From Hydrogenovibrio sp. JE_KL2 (GTDB taxonomy: Bacteria; Pseudomonadota; Gammaproteobacteria; Thiomicrospirales; Thiomicrospiraceae), in assembly GCF_009296185.1 (NCBI RefSeq), contig NZ_WBJR01000003.1:62001-126000 (forward strand): a stretch of DNA of 64,000 bases, read 5' to 3'. The translations under genes and the position numbers were made by a program. A model generated the notes under the pieces. It was given only the letters and a program-made list of their open reading frames with translations, ran no database searches and had not been told where the DNA came from. Each line of letters starts with the position of its first letter. Within the stretch, counting starts at the first letter, position 1. Below are positions 1 through 8,927 of this stretch, one piece after another.

Positions 1-1512
1 ATGGAACAGTTGAACCCTCAACAAATGTTTTTCATTGAGTTGATGGAAGATGCACGTGTTGAGTACAAAGCCATTAAAGCTTTCCCGGGTTTGAAAAAAC
101 TTTGGAAAAAAGTCAGTGCCCAAGCCATGGAAGACGGCAAGTTGCATCCTGAATCGACAGCGGGTCGTTTGGAACAATTGGCACTTGCGTTGATGGACCC
201 AAAACATCCGTTTGAAGACGAAGTGTTAAGCGAAATTCGTGAACGCTTCTATGCAGAAGTCGAAGAGCAACAAGACAACGAGAAATGGTCTTGGGACATG
301 GGGATTACGTTATACAACACGTTGAATAAATCTTTAACGCGTTGGGAGTCTCTAACCGAAATCAGCAAGATTCGCTTGGCTTACCGTGACGACAACCGTT
401 TGGTGTGGGCGTCCGACGAGTGGGGCGAAGTTGAAGGGGGCGGTGCGCCGACTGAGACCGTTCGTAAACATGTATCTTTGATGGAGATGATTAACGAAAT
501 CGATTCTGAATTGGTTGATGTTGATCATGATGAAGTTTGGGTGTTAGGTACAGAATTGTATCCTTACGAAGACCACGGTGTTTCTTGGAATGAAATGGAA
601 GGGATTGAACCGATTTCCGATCCGTTCCATTATCCTGAGTGGGATTACCGCGTGCAATTGCACCGTCCAAACTGGGTAACACTTTATGAGCATCGCGCAC
701 GTAAAGGCGATCCTGCGTTGTACGAGCGTATTTTGGACGACAACAAGCAGATAGCGCATCGTATCAAGCAAATCGTCGATAAATTGCAGTCTGTTGGTTT
801 GCAGCGTATCCGTCGCATTGAAGACGGTGACGAGTTGGATTTGAATGCCTGCGTTGAAGCCATTACCGCTTTACGTATGGGGCAGGAGCCTGATCCTCGT
901 ATTACCATGAAAAATGTGATTCGTACCCGTGAAGTATCGGTCATGATTTTGTTGGATTTGTCTGAGTCCACCAATGAAATGGTGCCGGGTTCAGAGAAAA
1001 CCATTATTGAGGTGACGCAAGAGGCGGCTATTTTGGTCTCTCATGCCATCAATGGTATCGGTGACCAGTTTGCGGTACACGGCTTCTCATCCGATGGACG
1101 CCATGACGTGCAGTACACGCGCTTCAAGCAGTTTGACGAACCGTTCAACGCGGACGTTCACGCTAAAATGGCGGGGATGACTGGAGGCTTGTCAACGCGT
1201 ATGGGGGCGGCAATGCGACATGCTGGTGCCTACTTGGACAGACAAACCTCAAAACAGAAGTTGATGTTGGTGATTACCGATGGTGAACCGGCGGATATTG
1301 ATGAAAAAGACAGTCAATATTTGAAGCAGGATGCGAAAAAAGCGGTTGAAGAATTGGCATCACGCGGTATCTATAGTTACTGCTTGACCATTGACCAGTT
1401 TGCCGACAAATATGTTCAGCAGATTTTCGGTGCCAACCGTTTCGCGATTGTAGATAATGTGATGAGACTTCCTGAGAAGTTGCCGACATTGTTTGCGAAT
1501 TTGACATCATAA
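1..1512 (+). CDS. cbbO: CbbO/NorD-family VWA-domain protein, 5'-truncated by the window edge
   Basis: The frame is open from base 1 and ends at TAA. The 503 residues match the C-terminal part of CbbO/NorD proteins, which are normally much longer, so the ATG at base 1 is probably internal and the true start lies outside the window. A von Willebrand A domain occupies about residues 310-500 with a complete MIDAS: D319-x-S321-x-S323 (DLSES), T399 and D427 in TDGEP. In known systems CbbO pairs with the AAA+ protein CbbQ to reactivate inhibited RuBisCO, while NorD serves nitric oxide reductase. CbbO is preferred because the rest of the window suggests an autotroph, but cbbQ and cbbLS are not visible, so NorD is not excluded. 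Confidence 0.75.
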   Translation: MEQLNPQQMFFIELMEDARVEYKAIKAFPGLKKLWKKVSAQAMEDGKLHPESTAGRLEQLALALMDPKHPFEDEVLSEIRERFYAEVEEQQDNEKWSWDMGITLYNTLNKSLTRWESLTEISKIRLAYRDDNRLVWASDEWGEVEGGGAPTETVRKHVSLMEMINEIDSELVDVDHDEVWVLGTELYPYEDHGVSWNEMEGIEPISDPFHYPEWDYRVQLHRPNWVTLYEHRARKGDPALYERILDDNKQIAHRIKQIVDKLQSVGLQRIRRIEDGDELDLNACVEAITALRMGQEPDPRITMKNVIRTREVSVMILLDLSESTNEMVPGSEKTIIEVTQEAAILVSHAINGIGDQFAVHGFSSDGRHDVQYTRFKQFDEPFNADVHAKMAGMTGGLSTRMGAAMRHAGAYLDRQTSKQKLMLVITDGEPADIDEKDSQYLKQDAKKAVEELASRGIYSYCLTIDQFADKYVQQIFGANRFAIVDNVMRLPEKLPTLFANLTS

Positions 1513-1564
1513 CCCTTGTCCTTGCGAGAGCAGGGAAGGACTTCAAAATTTCGGGAATAGAAGT

Positions 1565-2098
1565 ATGAATGCACAAGAGTTTAAAGAAGCGGTCAACGCT
1601 TTGACAGAAGAAGAGCTAACGGCGATTTTGCAGGATGAAGGTTTGATTATCCATCAAGATCAAAGTCTGAAAACAGGTCCTGCTGATGCGGCATTCGTCA
1701 TCTATGAATTAGGCGATGACGGCTTTACACAGGCATCGGAAGTGAAGAACTACTTGTTGGAAAACGCAGAATCTTTAATTGAAACCTACTACAAGTTCAA
1801 CCCTGTTAGTAAAGAATGTTTCAATCGGGAGTTGCAAGGCTTGTTCAATGAACATGGTCAAGACGCGTTTGTGTGCAAGCAAGGAAAAACACCGCAAAAA
1901 GTGATTTTTGTCGAGCAAGGAAACTTGATTGTCGAAGACGAGTCGAGCCCACGCTTTAAGTATGGCATTTATTTGCAGGTTGAAGATGACAGCTCATCCA
2001 TGGTGAAAATCAATAAAGCCAAAAACTGGCTGCAATCCGGTTCCGCCTATGGGGATTACATTAGCACCAATGTCTGTCGTTTCAGTGCAATGGAGTAA
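1565..2098 (+). CDS. Uncharacterised acidic protein downstream of cbbO
   Basis: This 177-residue soluble protein is not recognised. It starts MNAQEFKEAVNALTEEEL and has no signal peptide or membrane segment. It is acidic, with two cysteines in the middle (near KECFNRE and FVCKQG) and one near the end (NVCRFS). It begins 53 nt after the cbbO stop on the same strand, so it is probably co-transcribed. A role linked to carbon fixation can only be inferred from position. The ATG at 1565 follows a short AG-rich stretch (AATAGAAGT). Confidence 0.7.
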   Translation: MNAQEFKEAVNALTEEELTAILQDEGLIIHQDQSLKTGPADAAFVIYELGDDGFTQASEVKNYLLENAESLIETYYKFNPVSKECFNRELQGLFNEHGQDAFVCKQGKTPQKVIFVEQGNLIVEDESSPRFKYGIYLQVEDDSSSMVKINKAKNWLQSGSAYGDYISTNVCRFSAME

Positions 2099-2146
2099 AA
2101 AACTATTACGAAGACCAGATTCTTTGTTAAAAACGGTCTCAGAATG

Positions 2147-2170
2147 CTCATTTACTAGAGTAAACTCCGC
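2147..2170. repeat. Small dispersed hairpin motif, copy A
   Basis: The pattern is CTCATTTAC-N4-GTAAAC-N2-CGC, with TTTAC and GTAAA forming a small hairpin. The same pattern occurs at 8688-8711, and similarity continues on the right (both have a TTGCCT...GAC stretch). Both copies lie in gene-free DNA just after a stop codon. It may be a degenerate REP-like element; function is unknown. Confidence 0.4.
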
Positions 2171-2241
2171 TTCTTCGCCCATTTTTGCCTCGACTCTGTT
2201 CTTCTCATAACGTTTTTAGATAGCAAACATAGAACTTGATG

Positions 2242-2286
2242 CCCCAACCTGGCAGATTTTCAATATAAAAATCTACCAGGTTGGGG
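2242..2286. repeat. Inverted pair of the 19-bp repeat, terminator-like
   Basis: Two copies face each other: CCCCAACCTGGCAGATTTT at 2242-2260 and AAAATCTACCAGGTTGGGG at 2268-2286, with a 7-nt loop. The right arm runs into a T tract (2287-2290), so the pair could end rightward transcripts coming from the cbbO side. It lies 22 nt from the stop of the AraC-type gene on the other strand. Related copies are at 9322, 24028-24147, 24584-24758, 29924, 35318, 41132-41179 and 54019. Confidence 0.9.
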
Positions 2287-2307
2287 TTTTTCACATTTAA
2301 GCCCTTA

Positions 2308-3171
2308 TTAATTCAGGGGCAGATAGACGTCCGTGATTAACTCATGCTCAGGTACTTCCGGGAAGAAGTTCAGATATTCAAAAAAGCACGGGAAGTCTCT
2401 CGGCGTTTCGTTGTTTTCCGCCAGCCAGTTACGATAAAGATAGTAAACTGTTTCATCCATATCGTCATGACTACCGTAGTGGCGAATCTTTACGCATCGA
2501 CCACCGGGAATGGTTTTGTTGACGATGCCATAGCTGTTCGCTGGAATTTCTTCACGAACTTCACCACAAAGATCAAAACGGAATTTTTCCGGTTCGACTA
2601 CGCTAGGATCATCGTAGGCAAGCCCAAAACTTCTACTGTGTGTCACCGGAGAAAGTCCGGTTTCTTTACGCCAGGCAATAAATTGGCTGACGGATTCGTT
2701 TAATTTTTCGTGCGGTCCTCTGTGCTCGAAAACCGCGATTTTTAACTCGGGAAAGGCAATGATTTCTGCTTCCATGGTTATTTGACCTCTTGTCGGTTTA
2801 AATTGGTAGTTTGTGTGCCAATCAGACCACATAGGCGTTCGTCGGAATTCAGTCGGCGATAAGCCGAAGCTCCTTTTGAATGCTCGGCTAAAGCTTTCAT
2901 GGCTATCGTATCCTGCGGACAGGGCGATATCGGTGATGCGGGTATCCTGATGAAATACCAATTGATATGAGGCGCGTTTAAGCCTAAGCAATTGGATAAA
3001 CTTGAATACATTCACACCGACGCTATTCGAAAACTGGCGATGAAAATGGTATTTGGAAAAATGCGCAACGTCACTGAGCTGTTCAACGGTAAGCGTTTCA
3101 TCCAGATGTTCATATATGTAATTGCAAACACGTTGAATGCTTTGCTCGTAGCGTTTATTTTTCATAATCAA
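2308..3171 (-). CDS. AraC-family regulator with GyrI-like ligand-binding domain
   Basis: This 287-residue protein has an N-terminal AraC/XylS double helix-turn-helix (about residues 8-110; the typical second half is seen in DIALSAGYDSHESFSRAFKR and the following FGLSPTEFRR). A C-terminal GyrI-like/effector-binding domain follows (about 130-287, starting MEAEIIAFPELKIAVFEHRG). The arrangement is that of the Rob/SbmC-like group, in which small molecules are sensed by the C-terminal domain. The gene stands alone, divergent from the HDOD gene at 3370, with about 200 nt between starts. Its target cannot be read from the sequence. A second ATG at codon 3 (MKNKRYEQS) is an equally possible start. 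Confidence 0.88.
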   Translation of the reverse strand: MIMKNKRYEQSIQRVCNYIYEHLDETLTVEQLSDVAHFSKYHFHRQFSNSVGVNVFKFIQLLRLKRASYQLVFHQDTRITDIALSAGYDSHESFSRAFKRSFGLSPTEFRRTPMWSDWHTNYQFKPTRGQITMEAEIIAFPELKIAVFEHRGPHEKLNESVSQFIAWRKETGLSPVTHSRSFGLAYDDPSVVEPEKFRFDLCGEVREEIPANSYGIVNKTIPGGRCVKIRHYGSHDDMDETVYYLYRNWLAENNETPRDFPCFFEYLNFFPEVPEHELITDVYLPLN

Positions 3172-3231
3172 TAACCAAACCTATGTTCTTTTCGGTACAG
3201 AGGTATTATGTTTTTTTGAATTTGCAAAAAC

Positions 3232-3260
3232 TTGACCGTAATTGCGAAATCTCATATTTA
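3232..3260 (+). promoter_or_regulatory. Candidate sigma70 promoter for the first HDOD gene
   Basis: TTGACC at 3232-3237 and TATTTA at 3255-3260 are separated by 17 nt, in the divergent region between the AraC-type and HDOD genes. The predicted start near 3267 leaves a leader of about 100 nt before the ATG at 3370. Confidence 0.5.
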
Positions 3261-3369
3261 CAAAAATATAAAACAGTTTATTATTGCGCATGCAGTGTCG
3301 CGAAGGGATATTTGTTCCCATGTATAAAGACTATACGACTATCACTCAAGGAATAGAGAGGACGATTTG

Positions 3370-4185
3370 ATGGAGCAAAGGCTTCGAAAAGCGATTGATG
3401 TCATTAAAGGGGTAAAAATCCCGGATTTGCCAAAAGAAATCATGGAATTAGATACGGAGCTTGCCTGTAAGTTTCCAAATAATCAAAAAGTCGCCGACAT
3501 CATAGAAAGCAATACCAAGCTTTCTGGAGAAGTACTGAGATTGGTGAACTCTCCCGTCATGAAGTTGAAATCTCCGGTGACCTCTATTCGTGAAGCAGTA
3601 GACCGTCTTGGGTATGATAACCTGAAAAACTTGGTTATCGCTGCCGCCATTAAAAATATGTTCGACAAACCTCAGGTGCAAGAAATCGTCGAGCATTCGA
3701 CAGATACCGCCTTTTGTTGTGCAGAGTTGTCTGAACACATTGCAGATGTCTCGCGTGATGAAGCCTATTTGCTTGGGCTTTTCCACAACGGTGGCTGTTT
3801 GATGTTGGCGACCAAAGATCCGGAAAACTACCTTAAGGTCTTCTCTCATTTAAACACTCACCCAGTGAGCGGTGTGCATAAAGAATACGAGCTTTATGAT
3901 ACCTATCACATGGATGTCGGTTTGTTGCTGGGTCAAAAGTGGAAGTTGCCGATTGAGATGCTGAACGTCATTTTGAATCATCACGATGATGCAGAGCATT
4001 CCAACGACAAATTACGGGCTATGACATCTATGATTAAAGTCGCGAACATCATCGTGAATGAGGTGTCTTACGGCTCTTATATGACAGAAGAAGCCTATAC
4101 CTACTTGGATCGCGCTTGTGAAGACTTGATGATTGATAAAGAATCGGTCAATGCCGTACGCAGAGCCTTGGTGGCATTCGCATAA
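3370..4185 (+). CDS. HDOD-domain signalling protein (first of a tandem pair)
   Basis: This 271-residue protein consists almost entirely of an HDOD domain, a non-catalytic relative of the HD phosphohydrolases used as a signalling or scaffolding module. Family features visible are ESNTKLSGEVLRLVNSP, the REAVDRLGYDNLKNLVIA segment, LLGLFHNGGCLML and QKWKLPIEMLNVILNHH. The ATG at 3370 is chosen over the upstream TTG at 3367 because it matches the start of the paralogue at 4267 (MEQRLR) and follows an AAGGAATAGAGAGG stretch. The paralogue lies 81 nt downstream. Partners and outputs are unknown. Confidence 0.9.
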   Translation: MEQRLRKAIDVIKGVKIPDLPKEIMELDTELACKFPNNQKVADIIESNTKLSGEVLRLVNSPVMKLKSPVTSIREAVDRLGYDNLKNLVIAAAIKNMFDKPQVQEIVEHSTDTAFCCAELSEHIADVSRDEAYLLGLFHNGGCLMLATKDPENYLKVFSHLNTHPVSGVHKEYELYDTYHMDVGLLLGQKWKLPIEMLNVILNHHDDAEHSNDKLRAMTSMIKVANIIVNEVSYGSYMTEEAYTYLDRACEDLMIDKESVNAVRRALVAFA

Positions 4186-4241
4186 TATTTAGCATTTTTG
4201 CAAAAAAACCGTTTTATAAGCTACGTAATGGAACTAAAATA

Positions 4242-4266
4242 AGCCTGAATATTATCAGGCTTTTTT
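4242..4266 (+). terminator. Rho-independent terminator ending at the start codon of the next gene
   Basis: AGCCTGA (4242-4248), a 6-nt loop and TCAGGCT (4255-4261) are followed by a run of T. The T run ends directly at the ATG at 4267. The AGG in the 3' arm (4257-4259) is the only plausible Shine-Dalgarno sequence for that ATG, so forming the hairpin should both end transcription and hide the ribosome site. Confidence 0.8.
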
Positions 4267-5085
4267 ATGGAACAAAGATTAAGACAGGCGGTTCAGGCGA
4301 TAAAAGGAATTAAAATTCCGGACCTGCCGAAGGAAATCATGGAACTGGACGAGGAAATGTCTAGAAAGTTCCCGAACAACCAAACCATTACCCGCATCAT
4401 CGAGAGCAATACCAAGCTCTCCGGCGAAGTATTGCGTATCGCCAACTCACCTGTCATGAAGTTGAGAAGCCCGGTGAAATCCATTCGCGAAGCGGTGGAT
4501 GCATTGGGTTATGACAACCTCAAAAATCTGGTGATTTCCGCAGCATTGCAAAACCTTTTTGACAACCCGCAGATTCAAGAAATTATCGAGCATTCTGCCG
4601 ATGTGGCTTTTTGTTGTGCAGAGCTGTCGGAGCATGTGGCGGAAGTAACGAGAGATGAAGCCTATCTGCTAGGCTTGTTTCACAATGGCGGCAGTTTGTT
4701 GTTGGCCATGAAAGACCCGAAAGGCTATTTGAAGACCTTTGCCTACCTCAATACGCATCCGGTTTCTGGTATTGAAAAAGAGATGAGTCTATACCAGACC
4801 AATCACATGGATGTCGGCTTGTTGTTGGGGCAAAAGTGGAAGTTGTCTGTTGATATGCTGAATGCTATTTTGCTGCATCACAGTGCGGAACTGAATCACC
4901 CGAATGATCGACTTCGTGGCATGGCTTCTATGTTGAAGATTGCGAATGTGATTGTCAGCGAGGTGTCTTTTGGCTCGTATATGACAGAGGAAGCCAATCG
5001 TTACTTGGAAGCGGCACGTGAAGATTTGATGATCTCAAAAGAAGCTGTCAATGAAGTGCGTCGCTCGTTGATTGCTTTTGCCTAA
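4267..5085 (+). CDS. HDOD-domain signalling protein (second of a tandem pair)
   Basis: This 272-residue HDOD protein is collinear with its left neighbour over the whole length, with roughly 70% identity by eye, including the ESNTKLSGEVLR, GYDNLKNLVI, LLGLFHNGG and MDVGLLLGQKWKL blocks. The pair clearly arose by tandem duplication. Expression may be unusual because an intrinsic terminator ends at its start codon and no free Shine-Dalgarno sequence exists outside that hairpin. A third HDOD protein, fused to an EAL domain, is encoded at 19815. Confidence 0.88.
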   Translation: MEQRLRQAVQAIKGIKIPDLPKEIMELDEEMSRKFPNNQTITRIIESNTKLSGEVLRIANSPVMKLRSPVKSIREAVDALGYDNLKNLVISAALQNLFDNPQIQEIIEHSADVAFCCAELSEHVAEVTRDEAYLLGLFHNGGSLLLAMKDPKGYLKTFAYLNTHPVSGIEKEMSLYQTNHMDVGLLLGQKWKLSVDMLNAILLHHSAELNHPNDRLRGMASMLKIANVIVSEVSFGSYMTEEANRYLEAAREDLMISKEAVNEVRRSLIAFA

Positions 5086-5097
5086 TAGGAGAGTGTT

Positions 5098-5127
5098 GCC
5101 AATGATGAGGTTTCACCTAGCATTGGC
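5098..5127. terminator. Hairpin between convergent HDOD and aminotransferase genes
   Basis: GCCAATG (5098-5104) pairs with CATTGGC (5121-5127), and an inner AGGT-TTC-ACCT stem closes the loop. It overlaps the stop codon of the aminotransferase gene. There is no T run, so it is at best a weak or Rho-assisted end signal. Confidence 0.4.
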
Positions 5128-6312
5128 GATAAACGACTGAATTTTCCTGACAGCCTCCAGCAGCTCGTTATCGTCCGTTGTATAAGCGATGCGAACATGT
5201 TGCTGAGAACGATACTCTCCAAAGTCTTTGCCGGGCGTGACTACCACGCCGGTATGGAGCATTAATGTCTGGCAAAACGTTTCAGCATCGTCCGTTAATT
5301 CTGATACATCCCAATACAAGTAGAAAGCTCCTTCAGGTTTGCAGGGAATCTTAAATCCCGCTGACGTCATGGCATCATACAGTCGGTTGCGACGTTGTTC
5401 GAAAACCTGCCTGCGTTCTTCAAGTTGCGCCAAGGCATCGGATTCCAACACCCGCAAAGCGCCATATTGGGAGGGAGTGGGTGCGGCAAGGTACAAGTTC
5501 TGGGCTAATTTATCCAAGGTGGGCACCAAAAATTCCGGTGCAACAATCCAACCCAGACGCCATCCTGTCATGCCGAAAAACTTCGAAAACGAATTAATCA
5601 CCACCACATTGTCCGGCAAGTTTGCGTTGGCAAGTATCGTTTCCGCTTGTCTTTCATAGACCAGCCCCTGATAAATTTCATCAACAATCAAATAGGCATC
5701 TTGTTCAGCAAGGAAATGCGCCATCGCAAGCAGTTCGGGCTGTTCGATTAAGGTTCCTGTCGGATTCGAGGGTGAGGCGACCATCACTGCTTTAATGCCT
5801 TTTTGCCAATGCTGTTCGATCAACTTGGCGGTCAATTGAAAACCGGTGTCAGCTTCCACCGGAACACTGAGGATTTCCCCATGTAGAAGGTTGACGAACT
5901 CGCGGTTGCAGGGGTAAGTCGGGTCGCACATCATTACTTTGTCATTTGGATTCAGCAGCGCGGTTAGCAACAGATGCAAAGCGCCGGATGCTCCTGGAGT
6001 CAGCACAATTCGTTGTGCGGCAACATCCGCATGGTAAAAATCATGATAGAAACTGGAAAGTTTCTCACGCAATGCCGGTAAGCCTAATGTTGGGGTGTAG
6101 TGAGTGTTGCCATGATTAATGGCGTTCGTTACCGCTTGATGAACGCAATCCAAAGAAGGAAAGTCCGGCTCGCCGATTTCAAGGTGAATCATTTCACGCC
6201 CTTCGGCTTCAAGTGCTTTTGCTTCGCCAAGCAGTTTCATGACGTGAAAAGGCTCGACCGCGCTGGAGACCTTGCTAATAGGGAAAGGGAATTTGTTGTG
6301 CATGTTGCTCAA
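5113..6312 (-). CDS. Class I/II pyridoxal-phosphate aminotransferase
   Basis: This 399-residue fold-type I aminotransferase shows HLEIGEPDFPS near the start, YTPTLGLPALREKL, the GASGALHLLLTALLNP cofactor-phosphate segment, ASPSNPTGT, DEIYQGLVY and the PLP-lysine segment NSFSKFFGMTGWRLGW (Lys near residue 242). The C-terminal RIAYTTDD carries the substrate-carboxylate arginine. It belongs to the aspartate/aromatic aminotransferase-like group, but the amino-donor specificity cannot be read from sequence. It is monocistronic and convergent with the second HDOD gene. Confidence 0.9.
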   Translation of the reverse strand: MSNMHNKFPFPISKVSSAVEPFHVMKLLGEAKALEAEGREMIHLEIGEPDFPSLDCVHQAVTNAINHGNTHYTPTLGLPALREKLSSFYHDFYHADVAAQRIVLTPGASGALHLLLTALLNPNDKVMMCDPTYPCNREFVNLLHGEILSVPVEADTGFQLTAKLIEQHWQKGIKAVMVASPSNPTGTLIEQPELLAMAHFLAEQDAYLIVDEIYQGLVYERQAETILANANLPDNVVVINSFSKFFGMTGWRLGWIVAPEFLVPTLDKLAQNLYLAAPTPSQYGALRVLESDALAQLEERRQVFEQRRNRLYDAMTSAGFKIPCKPEGAFYLYWDVSELTDDAETFCQTLMLHTGVVVTPGKDFGEYRSQQHVRIAYTTDDNELLEAVRKIQSFIANAR

Positions 6313-6478
6313 TGTTCGTCACTCTTAGGAAGTTTGCTGAATTATAACAGCAGGCGGTTCCGGCGCGGAAAAACCCAAAATGAAATGCCGAGTAAGCAAT
6401 GGTAAAATAACTCTTATTGATGGCTCAAAGGTAAGCAAAGCTGTTTGAGACCGAAAGAAAGTAACCAGGGAGAGAGTC

Positions 6479-6964
6479 ATGCCTTCTTTTGATATTGTTT
6501 CTGAATTAGATAAACACGAATTAACCAATGCGATTGATCAAGCCAATAAAGAAGTAACGACGCGTTATGACTTTAAAGGCACGGATTCAGTGTTCGAGGT
6601 AAACGGGACAACCGTCACCATGAAAACAGAATCTGAATTTCAGTTGAACCAGATGTATAACATCTTGGTTGAAAAGGCGAATCGCCGTGGAATTGATATT
6701 AAATGCATGGAAGTCAAAGATCCTGATATTCAACTAAAGAGCGCTAAGCAAGTGGTTGATATGAAAGAAGGCATTGATGCGGCCTTGGCGAAGAAAATCA
6801 TCAAGAAGATCAAAGACTCCAAAATCAAAGTTCAGGCAGCTAACCAAGGGGACAGCATTCGTGTCACCGGTAAAAAGCGTGACGATCTTCAAGAAGTGAT
6901 GCAAATGCTTAGAACGCAAGAAGACATCGAGCTGCCACTACAGTTCAATAATTTCAGAGATTGA
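6479..6964 (+). CDS. yajQ: YajQ family cyclic di-GMP/nucleotide-binding protein
   Basis: This 161-residue protein matches the YajQ family over its full length: MPSFDIVSELDKHELTNA, TRYDFKGTDS, and the C-terminal IRVTGKKRDDLQEVMQMLR with QFNNFRD at the end. YajQ proteins are two-domain ferredoxin-fold proteins; homologues in Xanthomonas and Pseudomonas bind cyclic di-GMP and act with a LysR regulator. A good Shine-Dalgarno (GGGAGAGAG) precedes the ATG. Several other genes here (HDOD, EAL-HDOD) also hint at second-messenger signalling, though no direct link is visible. Confidence 0.93.
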   Translation: MPSFDIVSELDKHELTNAIDQANKEVTTRYDFKGTDSVFEVNGTTVTMKTESEFQLNQMYNILVEKANRRGIDIKCMEVKDPDIQLKSAKQVVDMKEGIDAALAKKIIKKIKDSKIKVQAANQGDSIRVTGKKRDDLQEVMQMLRTQEDIELPLQFNNFRD

Positions 6965-7018
6965 TTTAGAAAAATAGCCTTGAGAGTGTTTCGCAAAGTT
7001 ATTTTATATGCCTTATTT

Positions 7019-7594
7019 TTAAGGTTTTCGCACGCTGACCGCGTTAGGTGAGTCAATCATTTGCAAGACTTCAGGCGCTACCATGCTTCTGACGCTTGCC
7101 AAACTATCATCCAGCCACAACATAAACTGTCTGATTTCTTCAGTGCTGACGGTTTCGTTAATGAACGTAATCGAAGCTTGAACCTGGCCTGCCTTATTGT
7201 GGTCTATCATTGAGAATTTAGCGAAATTCAGCTTACGGTTAAGGACGGTGGTCATCGCCTGAAGTTCTGGTGAATGGCGGTATTCAGGCTTGATTCTCAC
7301 TACGCGGTTGACGACGATTCGGCTCAAACCGCCTTGGACTATTTTCGGTTCCATAATGAAGGTTTGTTGATCGTAGAATACGATAAACTGGGTGTCGTTG
7401 ACCTTTTTGGTTTCATAACCTTCGTCAAGCAAGGTGTTGACAATAATGTCGGTAGCTTGCTTATTGTCCTTTTCATGAAGGACAATTATTTTTCCTGATG
7501 GAGAACTGGGGGTGCTGCTACAAGCACTTAAGCCTGACAGAATAATGATTGCCAAAATGGATTGGAAACTGCGTTTGGTTAAGTTAAAGGGCAT
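7019..7594 (-). CDS. Putative lipoprotein of unknown function
   Basis: The 191-residue product starts with a lipoprotein signal peptide: KR, a hydrophobic stretch and the lipobox LSAC (LSGLSACSS), giving a lipid-modified Cys near residue 27. The start at 7594 is chosen over the longer frame because it gives a standard signal peptide and has AAGGA about 8 nt upstream. The mature part has a KIIVLHEKDNKQATDIIVNTLLDEGYETKKV segment and a second conserved-looking block, but no family was recognised. It is a single gene between yajQ and argB, transcribed leftward. Confidence 0.75.
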   Translation of the reverse strand: MPFNLTKRSFQSILAIIILSGLSACSSTPSSPSGKIIVLHEKDNKQATDIIVNTLLDEGYETKKVNDTQFIVFYDQQTFIMEPKIVQGGLSRIVVNRVVRIKPEYRHSPELQAMTTVLNRKLNFAKFSMIDHNKAGQVQASITFINETVSTEEIRQFMLWLDDSLASVRSMVAPEVLQMIDSPNAVSVRKP

Positions 7595-7694
7595 AGTGTC
7601 ATTCCTTCGAGATAGCATTTTTTGATGCGTCGATTGTAAAGGTTTCTTGCCTAGGAATCTATGAACCATTGTGAATTGGTGCTAGGTTCCTTAA

Positions 7695-8648
<954 letters not shown>

Positions 8649-8657
8649 GCGCTGTCT

Positions 8658-8739
8658 AATTTGCGCTAATTCGTCGTTAAGAAAAGACTCATTTACCATT
8701 GTAAACGTCGCCTTTTCTTGCCTAGACTTAGCGCAAATT
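8658..8739. repeat. Long nested inverted repeat downstream of argB
   Basis: Perfect 12-nt arms AATTTGCGCTAA (8658-8669) and TTAGCGCAAATT (8728-8739) enclose a second pair, AAGAAAAG/CTTTTCTT, and a third, TTTAC/GTAAA, around a 4-nt loop. The core (8688-8711) shares its pattern with copy A at 2147-2170. No T run follows, so it is not a classical terminator. A further imperfect hairpin (about 8840-8871, CAAGCC..GAGCT/AGCTCGGCTTG) lies in the same 279-nt gene-free stretch. Confidence 0.6.
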
Positions 8740-8927
8740 ATCTCAGCTTGGTTGTGATGTTGAGATTTTTACGCTGTCTCTTTTTCCCGGTTTCTGCGTT
8801 ATGGCTCGACTCGTTTATTGTTATCAACTTCGTCAAGCCAAGCCTTGAGCTCGGAAAATAGCTCGGCTTGTTCAAGTCTGTTATTTAAAAGCCTTATTCT
8901 TTTATTCCACTCTCTATTGGATACCTT

